Source of the DNA: Lachnospiraceae bacterium
GTDB lineage: Bacteria; Bacillota; Clostridia; Lachnospirales; Lachnospiraceae
DNA length: 8,175 nucleotides
Assembly: GCA_024699395.1 (NCBI GenBank)
Contig: JAILPU010000098.1
Span: forward strand, 1 to 8,175
Reading direction: 5' to 3'
In this document: one piece after another, positions 1 to 6,076 of the stretch
How the letters are laid out: each line of letters opens with the position of its first letter
Numbering within the stretch: position 1 is the stretch's first letter
Position numbers and translations under genes: made by a program
The notes under the pieces: generated by a model
Database searches by the model: none
The model's input: the letters and a program-made list of their open reading frames with translations, nothing else
Told to the model about the DNA's origin: nothing

Positions 1-897
1 GGAAAACTCATGGAATCTTCCCTCTCTTATAATCATGTCAAAGGCTAACTTCTCATTGAAAAGCATAAGCCTGTCATTGTCAAAATTCCTTATATTGTCC
101 TTAAGCTCCCCAATCTTGGGAAGTCTTCTGTCCGAAAAAAGAGTATGGGGAAATTTATAATCGGGATAGGGATAATACATATGAATGTCCTTATCCTCAT
201 ATCCGCACTGATTTGCAATATCTTTAAGTCCCCTGTCGGAAAAGGTTCTTACGGATTTCTGCATGGGATAATCTTCTATCCCGGAAAAGAATGTGGCAAG
301 ATGATCCTCTCTGCATCCCGCAAAATATTTTAATCCCAGCTTATTCTCAATGGCTATAACAATCCTTCCCCCGGGAGCAAGATGTTTTTGGAGAATACGG
401 ATAAAATCACAGAAGGGATCCTCGGTACCGATATACAGCATTCCATACTCCAAAACCCCTATAAGACAGATGAAATCAAATTTCTCCGTGAGAGTTTTCT
501 CCACATCGCAAAAATTTCCCACCTTGATGGTAAGATTGGAAACATCCTTATGCCTGTAGGCGTTAATAAGACATCTTCTCTTTGAGAGATCGATGCTTAC
601 AACCTCCCCCGCCATCTTTGAGAGTGCTCCCGTAATGGCGCCGCAGCCGCTTCCCACCTCAAGAACCTTGTGGGATTTATTTATGGGAAGCCAGGATGCT
701 ATATTCTCCCGAAGCTCGGAAAAATGATAAAGTACGGGCCAGCTTAATCTTTCTTCGATTATCTTTTTGTAATCCGAGGGAGAAGATTCTTTTGCGATTT
801 TAAGCATTTCCTCTTCTATATCCCCGTCGGAATAGCTGTCGGTACCGTTATAACAGGAGTAATCCAGCTTTATTTTTCCGATGTATTCAGAATCCAT
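1..897 (-). CDS. SAM-dependent methyltransferase (class I), 3' end missing
   Basis: The first 299 residues are visible with no stop, so the C-terminus lies beyond the left edge. The Rossmann methyltransferase core is clear: motif I VLEVGSGCGAITG at residues 78-90, an acidic residue after strand 2 (SIDLS, D103), the segment GVLEYG at 147-152, and LAPGG at 173-177 before IAIENKLGLKYFAG. The IEN..LGLKYFAG..EDH and YYPYPDYKFP (241-250) segments recall methyltransferases I know from polysaccharide loci; the substrate is unknown. The ATG at 897 is chosen because AAGGA (905-909) sits 7 bases upstream, inside the end of wzt, and only 3 bases separate the two genes, so translation is probably coupled. 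It probably methylates a sugar of the exported glycan. A longer protein with a second catalytic domain, as in WbdD, is possible but cannot be seen here. Confidence 0.85.
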   Translation of the reverse strand, partial: MDSEYIGKIKLDYSCYNGTDSYSDGDIEEEMLKIAKESSPSDYKKIIEERLSWPVLYHFSELRENIASWLPINKSHKVLEVGSGCGAITGALSKMAGEVVSIDLSKRRCLINAYRHKDVSNLTIKVGNFCDVEKTLTEKFDFICLIGVLEYGMLYIGTEDPFCDFIRILQKHLAPGGRIVIAIENKLGLKYFAGCREDHLATFFSGIEDYPMQKSVRTFSDRGLKDIANQCGYEDKDIHMYYPYPDYKFPHTLFSDRRLPKIGELKDNIRNFDNDRLMLFNEKLAFDMIIREGRFHEFS

Positions 898-900
898 CCC

Positions 901-2157
901 TTAATCCTTCCCCGTTTCCTTGATTTCAATGGCGGAATCCATATCATAGAATCCCACCGTATTCTTGTCGGATACAACAGTTATATTTATCACATCATAA
1001 AGCCTGTGATAAACTTTAAAATCATCTTTTTCAAAGCCTGTGCAGCCTAAGGAGATAAGATATTCCCCGCCCTGAAGATTCATTTTTTGGGTAAAGGTTA
1101 CCTCCACCTCGCTCTTCGCCTCGGCTTTTTTAAGATAGGCTTTTTCTATCATGGTGTTGGTTCCGGTTATCTCCACACCCCTTACGTTTTTGAAGGAGTA
1201 AGCAAACACCGGCTCAGGGAGATCTTCCAAAATCTCCACTTTCATTTTGATACTGAACTCGCTACCCTTTAAGATGGTGGTGGTTCTCACATGGTTAGAG
1301 TCCTCCACATAATACTCTTTAATATTGGCCTGTCCCGTTCCGTATTCCAAGAGTTCGGGATTGACATTTATGTCATTTTCCTGTGCAGTTTCATCTTCGT
1401 TTTTGTCATAAAGCCCCACGAGAACTCTTTTGTAATCATCTATCATCTTCTTGGGGCTTCCCTTACCCAGAAGCTCTCCCTTATTGAGAAGATAAACTCT
1501 GTCACAGTATTTGGTAATACTTCCCAAATCGTGACTTACAAATACTATGGTCTTACCCTGATTTTTAAACTCCTCAAATTTGTGGTAACACTTTGCCTGA
1601 AAAAAAACATCTCCCACGCTCAAAGCCTCATCCACAATAAGAATCTCGGGATCGATATTTATGGCCACGGCAAAAGCAAGGCGCACAAACATACCGCTGG
1701 AATATGTTTTGCAGGGCTGATAAACATACTCGCCTATATCCGCAAATTCCAGTATCTCCGGGAGCCTTTTTTCAATCTCCTCCTCGGTGAAGCCCATCAT
1801 GGTACCGTTAAGATATATGTTTTCAATGCCATTGTATTCCATGTTAAAACCGGCACCTAATTCCAGCAATGCGGAGATACGTCCGTTTACCGTAACCTCC
1901 CCGGCGGTGGGATTTAATACACCGGTGATAATCTTAAGAAGAGTGGATTTTCCCGAACCGTTGGTACCGATTATGCCCACGGTCTCTCCTCTTTTGATTT
2001 CCATGTCCACGCCCTTTAAGGCGTAATGAACCTTGTAGGGCTTGTTGGGTCCTTTTATAAGACCAAAGCTGTCCTTAAGCCTGTCCCTTGCCCTGTTATA
2101 AAGTTTGTACGTTTTCTCTATGCCTTTAACGCTTATGGCGATATCGTTGTTATCCAT
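901..2157 (-). CDS. wzt: Polysaccharide ABC transporter ATPase, Wzt type with C-terminal glycan-binding domain
   Basis: This 418-residue protein is the cytoplasmic ATPase that would drive export of a lipid-linked glycan through the permease encoded just upstream. The N-terminal nucleotide-binding domain has Walker A GTNGSGKST (64-72), the ABC signature YSSGM (152-156), Walker B ILIVDEA (172-178, D176/E177) and the H-loop SHD (H209). The VDEALSVGD and FQAKC segments are typical of the Wzt/TagH group. After a linker of about 20 residues rich in acidic residues and Asn (about 250-268), residues 270-415 form a second domain beginning EYGTGQA, matching the start of the Wzt C-terminal beta-sandwich. 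In known O-antigen systems this domain binds the modified non-reducing end of the polymer. The start has TAGGAAGG upstream, which includes the stop codon of the permease gene; the spacer is 12 bases. I see no missing catalytic residue. Confidence 0.93.
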   Translation of the reverse strand: MDNNDIAISVKGIEKTYKLYNRARDRLKDSFGLIKGPNKPYKVHYALKGVDMEIKRGETVGIIGTNGSGKSTLLKIITGVLNPTAGEVTVNGRISALLELGAGFNMEYNGIENIYLNGTMMGFTEEEIEKRLPEILEFADIGEYVYQPCKTYSSGMFVRLAFAVAINIDPEILIVDEALSVGDVFFQAKCYHKFEEFKNQGKTIVFVSHDLGSITKYCDRVYLLNKGELLGKGSPKKMIDDYKRVLVGLYDKNEDETAQENDINVNPELLEYGTGQANIKEYYVEDSNHVRTTTILKGSEFSIKMKVEILEDLPEPVFAYSFKNVRGVEITGTNTMIEKAYLKKAEAKSEVEVTFTQKMNLQGGEYLISLGCTGFEKDDFKVYHRLYDVINITVVSDKNTVGFYDMDSAIEIKETGKD

Positions 2158-2169
2158 TACGAAACCTTC

Positions 2170-3165
2170 CTACAAAACATCGGCGAAGTGAACCTTAAGT
2201 CTCTTAAAGACCACTGCACCAATCACAAAAATAAGAGCGGTCATCACCCAGAAGTACACCGTGGAAAAGAAGTCCTCAAAGAACCATCTGTGACCGTACA
2301 CCGCATCCCTGTAGCCGTTCACAACGTAAAACATGGGATTGATCTTAAGTATCAGCTTAACCGCAGGATTTTTAATCATATCGATATTCCACATAATGGG
2401 AGTCGCCCACACAAGTATCTGGAGCATAATATTGATGATCTGTCCCAGATCCCTGAAAAATACAATGATGGAGCAGGTGGTATAACACAATGCCAGTGTG
2501 AAAATAAAGCAGCACCCGCTGTAGTAAAAGATCTGAAGGGTATAAACGCTTGGTTTATATCCGCACAGTAAAGACAATATCAAAAGAAGTAGTATAAAGA
2601 ACAAATGGGTAAAGCATGCCGCCACAGCTTTTATTATGGGGAGGATGCTTATCTTAAACACCACCTTTTTAACAAGGTAGCTGTATTCCATAAGAGCATT
2701 TGTTCCGCTTTGAAGTATCTCATTAAAGAAAAACCAGGGTACCATACCTGCGGTAAGAAACAGCACAAAGGGTGTGGAATCGCCGCTTGATCTTGCGGAA
2801 TTCAATATCATTCCGAAGACCACATAGTAAAGACCTATGGTAACTATGGGCTGTACAAAAGCCCAGATTATACCCATATAGGAACCGACGTAACGCCTCT
2901 TAAAGTCATTTTTGGCAAGTTTCCATATAAGCTTTCTGTTCTGATATAACTCCACGGGAAGCACCGTTATCTTGTCATAGGCAACTGCAAAAAACACAAC
3001 TCCCACAACAATAACCCCCACGGAAACTATTTTTTTCACCAGCTCCTCTGTGGGGTTCGCAGCCTCATTTACATGAAGAATTACAACAGCGGCGAGAATG
3101 ATGCCTATAAGAGCCACCACTCCCGTAACCGCTTTTTTTACATCTAACTTTTGATTCTCGATCAT
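2170..3165 (-). CDS. wzm: Polysaccharide ABC transporter permease, Wzm type with extra N-terminal membrane segments
   Basis: This 331-residue integral membrane protein is the ABC-2 type permease that would form the export channel with the ATPase encoded 12 bases downstream. The conserved family start appears only near residues 79-105 (LIWKLAKNDFKRRYVGSYMG, then IIWAFVQP). Further family features are MVPWFFFNE, the cytoplasmic FFRDLGQI segment, and NPMFYVVNGYRDAVYG near the C-terminus. Several hydrophobic helices follow, ending in FKRLKVHFADVL. Before the canonical start lie about 75 extra residues with two clear hydrophobic stretches (about 13-31 and 46-63). Wzm and TagG proteins are usually about 260-280 residues, so this extension is unusual. 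The ATG at 3165 has GGAAAGAG about 6 bases upstream and lies 23 bases after the rfbC stop. No equally good ribosome site was noticed at an internal start, so the long form is preferred. Confidence 0.9.
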   Translation of the reverse strand: MIENQKLDVKKAVTGVVALIGIILAAVVILHVNEAANPTEELVKKIVSVGVIVVGVVFFAVAYDKITVLPVELYQNRKLIWKLAKNDFKRRYVGSYMGIIWAFVQPIVTIGLYYVVFGMILNSARSSGDSTPFVLFLTAGMVPWFFFNEILQSGTNALMEYSYLVKKVVFKISILPIIKAVAACFTHLFFILLLLILSLLCGYKPSVYTLQIFYYSGCCFIFTLALCYTTCSIIVFFRDLGQIINIMLQILVWATPIMWNIDMIKNPAVKLILKINPMFYVVNGYRDAVYGHRWFFEDFFSTVYFWVMTALIFVIGAVVFKRLKVHFADVL

Positions 3166-3188
3166 TACGGTCTCTTTCCAAAACAGTA

Positions 3189-3737
3189 TTAATTAAGTTC
3201 CTTGATGCCGGGCCACTTCTTATCCTTATCGGACATAATAAGTTCCATCCCCTCTTCGATGGGCCAGTCTATACCGATTTCGGGATCGTTGTACATAATG
3301 CCCCCCTCATCGTTGGGATGATAAAAGTCGGTGCACTTATAGCAGAATTCCGCATAATCCGAAAGCACCAGAAAACCGTGGGCAAAATTCTTGGGAATAA
3401 AAAACTGCTTCTTGTTCTCCTCGCTTAACAAAACTCCGAACCACTTTCCGTAGGTTTCGGAACCCTTTCTCATATCAACGGCAACATCGAAAACCTCACC
3501 CTTTATTACTCTCACGAGCTTATCCTGGGGAAATTCCTTCTGGAAATGAAGCCCTCTCAACACACCCTTTACGGAAGCTGACTGATTGTCCTGAACGAAC
3601 ACCTCAGGTATACCTGCTTCTTTAAAATCGTTGTAGTTGTAGGTTTCCATAAAGAACCCTCTCTGATCTTCAAAAACAGTGGGGGTTATCACTTTAAGTC
3701 CTTTGATTTCGCATTCGGTAACTGTTATCTTGCCCAT
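3189..3737 (-). CDS. rfbC: dTDP-4-dehydrorhamnose 3,5-epimerase
   Basis: RmlC/RfbC epimerises carbons 3 and 5 of dTDP-4-keto-6-deoxy-D-glucose to give dTDP-4-keto-L-rhamnose in the cytoplasm. The 182-residue length is normal for this cupin-fold enzyme. Family residues are present: FEDQRGFF (D24, R26), the GVLRGLHFQ motif with presumed catalytic base H64, KLVRVIKGEVFDVAVDMR, FIPKNFAHGF (H120), and the tyrosine of FCYKCTDFY (Y133), the expected general acid. The WPI and SDKDKKWP C-terminal motifs also fit. The start at 3737 has GAGGAA about 5 bases upstream, and its first 13 bases overlap the end of the upstream GH25 gene, which points to coupled translation. The partners RmlA and RmlB are in the same operon; RmlD, which reduces this product, is not in the window. 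Confidence 0.95.
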   Translation of the reverse strand: MGKITVTECEIKGLKVITPTVFEDQRGFFMETYNYNDFKEAGIPEVFVQDNQSASVKGVLRGLHFQKEFPQDKLVRVIKGEVFDVAVDMRKGSETYGKWFGVLLSEENKKQFFIPKNFAHGFLVLSDYAEFCYKCTDFYHPNDEGGIMYNDPEIGIDWPIEEGMELIMSDKDKKWPGIKELN

Positions 3738-5008
3738 CTTTCTTCCTCTTTGTCTATATATAAAATATTCATATCAACATTTCCCTCGATACCGGGAACA
3801 CTTCCCTTTGACGTGTACTGCCACATCTTATAATATCCCTTGTAAAGAGGTTCTTTTCTGTATTCCGCAAGCCATATAAAATATCTTCCCAGGATATTCA
3901 TGTCCAGCTTGTCATTGTACCAGCTCCTGCAGGAATAAATTCCGGCTGTATAGCCCGCATTTTCCACTGTCCTTAGGAAGGCGTCGCACACAAAAGTTCT
4001 TGTCTCTTTATCAAGGTCGTTTGCTCTGCTTCCTTTTGCGGCGGGTTCTACATCTATAAATACGGGAAGCTCCACCTTCTTATCTTTTATAAGGGATATA
4101 ACGGCGCTGGCCTCCTCAACCGCTTCCACCTCATTCAAAGCCTGAGTGTAAAAATATACGCCCAGCTTGATTCCGGCTTTGCGGGCATTTTCCATGTTAA
4201 TGTCAAAGTAAGGGTCCTTTACTATGGTACCTGTTTTGGTACCCCGGTATCCGCATCTTATTATAGCAAAATCAATTCCCGCATCCTTAACAAGATTCCA
4301 GTCTATCTCCTTCTGCCACTTCGATACGTCTATACCCATGTAGGAATCCTTCCTGTCCGTAAAAATATCGGTAATCTGGGTATTGTCACCTTCTTCAACA
4401 GCTTCCTTTATACAGGTATCCTCCTCGGATGCTGTTATCTCTTCCTCCGTCTTTATAAGACGGGAGATATCCTCAATGGCCACATATTCCACCCGGTCCT
4501 TGACCTTACATTTCACAGGCTTTGAGTTAACCGTATACTCATCGTTTTCATCCAGGGTTATCTCATAATCCCCCGCTGTGAGTCCGCCTATGTAGATTTC
4601 TCCGTCACAGTCGATGTCCTTGAAATTACCGATTCCCTTGACGGACACCGTAAATTTCTGTCCCGTAATGGTGCGTCCCAGACCGTCGGATACCACAATC
4701 CTCAGATCCTTCTCCACACTCATAACACTTATCTGGGCAGTTTTTGCGGCGAGACGAGCCGCCTCATAAACGGGATCCACTTCCTCATCAAAAAAGGTTT
4801 CATCATTAAGAAAAGCCTTTGTGTCATCTCCCACTTTTCCTTCAAGAACTTTTTGAGCGGATGTGCTCGAAACCTCTGTATCATCGGGTTTGTCCGGTTT
4901 TTCAGTACTGACAACCTTGTCATAATTGAAATATACAACCAAACCGACCACTAAAAATATCATAAGGAGCGAGGCTATCGCCACCCTCCTTATCAATTTA
5001 AAGTCCAT
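3725..5008 (-). CDS. Membrane-anchored GH25 muramidase with CnaB-like domain
   Basis: This 427-residue protein is a predicted 1,4-beta-N-acetylmuramidase that would cleave peptidoglycan outside the membrane. Residues 1-8 are basic (MDFKLIRR) and 9-27 are hydrophobic with no clear cleavage site, so a signal anchor is likely. A linker rich in acidic residues, Ser and Thr follows (30-85). Residues 93-172 resemble a small beta-sandwich of the SpaA/CnaB or carboxypeptidase-regulatory type ([11 protein letters not shown] at 142-152). Residues 224-420 are the GH25 domain: GIDVSKW (D227), RCGYRG, GVYFYTQ, FIDVE (D319 and presumed catalytic E321), [12 protein letters not shown], and the closing DMN (412-414). 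ATG 5008 is preferred over a TTG at 5020 because GAGG at 5015-5018 is 6 bases before the ATG and the TTG has no site of its own. The gene overlaps rfbA by 11 bases and rfbC by 13. Confidence 0.9.
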   Translation of the reverse strand: MDFKLIRRVAIASLLMIFLVVGLVVYFNYDKVVSTEKPDKPDDTEVSSTSAQKVLEGKVGDDTKAFLNDETFFDEEVDPVYEAARLAAKTAQISVMSVEKDLRIVVSDGLGRTITGQKFTVSVKGIGNFKDIDCDGEIYIGGLTAGDYEITLDENDEYTVNSKPVKCKVKDRVEYVAIEDISRLIKTEEEITASEEDTCIKEAVEEGDNTQITDIFTDRKDSYMGIDVSKWQKEIDWNLVKDAGIDFAIIRCGYRGTKTGTIVKDPYFDINMENARKAGIKLGVYFYTQALNEVEAVEEASAVISLIKDKKVELPVFIDVEPAAKGSRANDLDKETRTFVCDAFLRTVENAGYTAGIYSCRSWYNDKLDMNILGRYFIWLAEYRKEPLYKGYYKMWQYTSKGSVPGIEGNVDMNILYIDKEEERWAR

Positions 5009-5876
5009 TCGCCACCTCAATAAGATATTTGCCGTAATCCGTCTTCATTAAAGGTTCGGCAAGCTTTATGAGCTGTTCTTTGTCAATAAAGCCTCTCTTG
5101 TATGCTATCTCTTCGATACAGGATACATAGAGACCCTGTCTTTTCTGAAAGGCCGATACGAAATCGGCGGCATCCAGAAGGGCATCATGATTACCCGTAT
5201 CAAGCCATGCAAAACCTCTTCCCAAGGTTTCCACATGGAGAAGACCGCGCTCCAAATACTCATTGTTAACGCTTGTAATCTCTATCTCTCCACGCTTTGA
5301 AGGCTTAACATTCTTAGCAATCTCAACCACATTATTATCGTAAAAATAAAGTCCGGGAACGGCATAATTGCTCTTGGGTTTCTCGGGTTTTTCCTCTATG
5401 GAAACAGCAATGCCCTCCTCGTTGAATTCCACAACGCCGTACTCTCTGGGATCCTTAACGTAGTATCCGAAGATGGTTGCTCCCTCTTCGTTTTCGGTTC
5501 TCTCCTTAACACGTTTTAAGACGCTGGAAAAACTTTGTCCGTAGAAAATATTGTCTCCCAGAATCAAAGCAACGGAATCGGAACCGATGAATTTTTCACC
5601 TATTATGAAAGCATCCGCAAGCCCTCTGGGTGTCTCCTGTATCTCGTAGGAAAACTTCATTCCCAGATCTTCTCCCGATCCGAAAAGCTGCTTAAAGGCA
5701 GGAAGATCTCTGGGAGTGGATATGATCAACACTTCTCTTATACCTGCCAGCATAAGAATGGACAGGGGATAATAAATCATAGGTTTGTCGTACACAGGCA
5801 TAATCTGCTTGGATACGGCTTTTGTAAGGGGGTAAAGTCTTGTTCCGGAGCCCCCTGCAAGGATAATTCCCTTCAT
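4998..5876 (-). CDS. rfbA: Glucose-1-phosphate thymidylyltransferase
   Basis: RmlA/RfbA joins glucose-1-phosphate and dTTP to make dTDP-glucose, the first committed step of dTDP-L-rhamnose and related 6-deoxysugar synthesis. The 292-residue length matches the usual short RmlA form. The nucleotide-binding signature [13 protein letters not shown] is at residues 6-18, followed by [18 protein letters not shown]. The magnesium-binding aspartate is in LGDNIFYG (D108), with further motifs [24 protein letters not shown] and WLDTG (D226). The start at 5876 is supported by a strong GGAGGC site (5885-5890), 8 bases upstream. A 200-base repeat-filled spacer separates it from the preceding rfbB, while its 3' end overlaps the following GH25 gene by 11 bases. 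The gene order rfbB-rfbA-GH25-rfbC differs from the common contiguous rfbACBD or rfbBDAC clusters. Confidence 0.96.
   Translation of the reverse strand: MKGIILAGGSGTRLYPLTKAVSKQIMPVYDKPMIYYPLSILMLAGIREVLIISTPRDLPAFKQLFGSGEDLGMKFSYEIQETPRGLADAFIIGEKFIGSDSVALILGDNIFYGQSFSSVLKRVKERTENEEGATIFGYYVKDPREYGVVEFNEEGIAVSIEEKPEKPKSNYAVPGLYFYDNNVVEIAKNVKPSKRGEIEITSVNNEYLERGLLHVETLGRGFAWLDTGNHDALLDAADFVSAFQKRQGLYVSCIEEIAYKRGFIDKEQLIKLAEPLMKTDYGKYLIEVANGL
5012..5018 (-). promoter_or_regulatory. Ribosome binding site deciding the GH25 start
   Basis: The minus strand reads GAGGTGG within the last codons of rfbA; its GAGG core is 6 bases before the ATG at 5008. This favours that ATG over the in-frame TTG at 5018-5020, which overlaps the site and has nothing similar upstream. 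Confidence 0.65.
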
Positions 5877-5884
5877 TTCAAAAC

Positions 5885-5890
5885 GCCTCC
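5885..5890 (-). promoter_or_regulatory. Ribosome binding site of rfbA
   Basis: On the minus strand this reads GGAGGC, 8 bases before the rfbA ATG. It lies at the position where the neighbouring 60-bp repeat units read TGAGAC, so it belongs to the degenerate fourth copy of the repeat. Confidence 0.75.
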
Positions 5891-5911
5891 GTCAAAATAT
5901 TAAACACAACA

Positions 5912-5932
5912 GTCCGCCATGGATTAGCGGAC
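5912..5932 (-). other. Hairpin in repeat unit 1
   Basis: GTCCGC at 5912-5917 pairs perfectly with GCGGAC at 5927-5932 around a 9-base loop that includes most of a CCATGG palindrome. No run of T follows on the minus strand, so it does not look like an intrinsic terminator. It is the copy nearest the rfbA start, about 35 bases upstream of it, so it could influence translation or RNA stability. Confidence 0.6.
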
Positions 5933-5971
5933 GTTCAAATAACCGTCTCAGTTTAAATATTAAGCACAACA

Positions 5972-5992
5972 GTCCGCCATGGATTAGCGGAC
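5972..5992 (-). other. Hairpin in repeat unit 2
   Basis: This is the exact copy of the unit 1 hairpin, 60 bases further upstream in the transcript: stem GTCCGC (5972-5977) with GCGGAC (5987-5992) and an identical 9-base loop. Again there is no T-run for termination. Confidence 0.6.
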
Positions 5993-6031
5993 GTTCAAAT
6001 AAACGTCTCAGTTTAAATATTAAGCACAGCA

Positions 6032-6051
6032 GTCCGCCATGGCAGGCGGAC
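6032..6051 (-). other. Variant hairpin in repeat unit 3
   Basis: GTCCGCC (6032-6038) pairs with GGCGGAC (6045-6051), giving a 7-bp stem and a 6-base loop. The right half of this unit has diverged from the other copies by substitutions and a one-base deletion, yet the stem is kept and lengthened by one pair. This hairpin comes first in the transcript, 26 bases after the rfbB stop codon. The minus strand continues CTGCTGTGCTTAATATTT, which is not a convincing terminator tail. Confidence 0.6.
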
Positions 6052-6076
6052 AATCATGCAAACACCTTAGAAAATA

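Noticed and set aside
1291..2571. Long open frames on the plus strand opposite wzt and wzm
   Set aside because: They overlap well-supported minus-strand genes, show no recognisable family, and their residues mirror the codons of the opposite genes.
424..4243. Seven GGTACC palindromes, more than chance suggests
   Set aside because: Several fall on in-frame Gly-Thr codons (GGT ACC) in genes and their spacing shows no pattern, so codon preference is enough to explain them.
5009..5020. TTG start giving the anchored GH25 four more residues
   Set aside because: No ribosome site lies before the TTG, while GAGG sits at the right distance before the ATG at 5008, and the signal anchor fits that start.
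5901..6045. Six-codon frames reading MADCCA or MADCCV in each repeat unit
   Set aside because: They lack any ribosome site and recur only because the DNA unit recurs.
5912..6057. Intrinsic terminators at the repeat hairpins
   Set aside because: Stems are only 6-7 bp and are not followed by a T-run on either strand; the downstream genes would also lack an obvious promoter if transcription stopped here.
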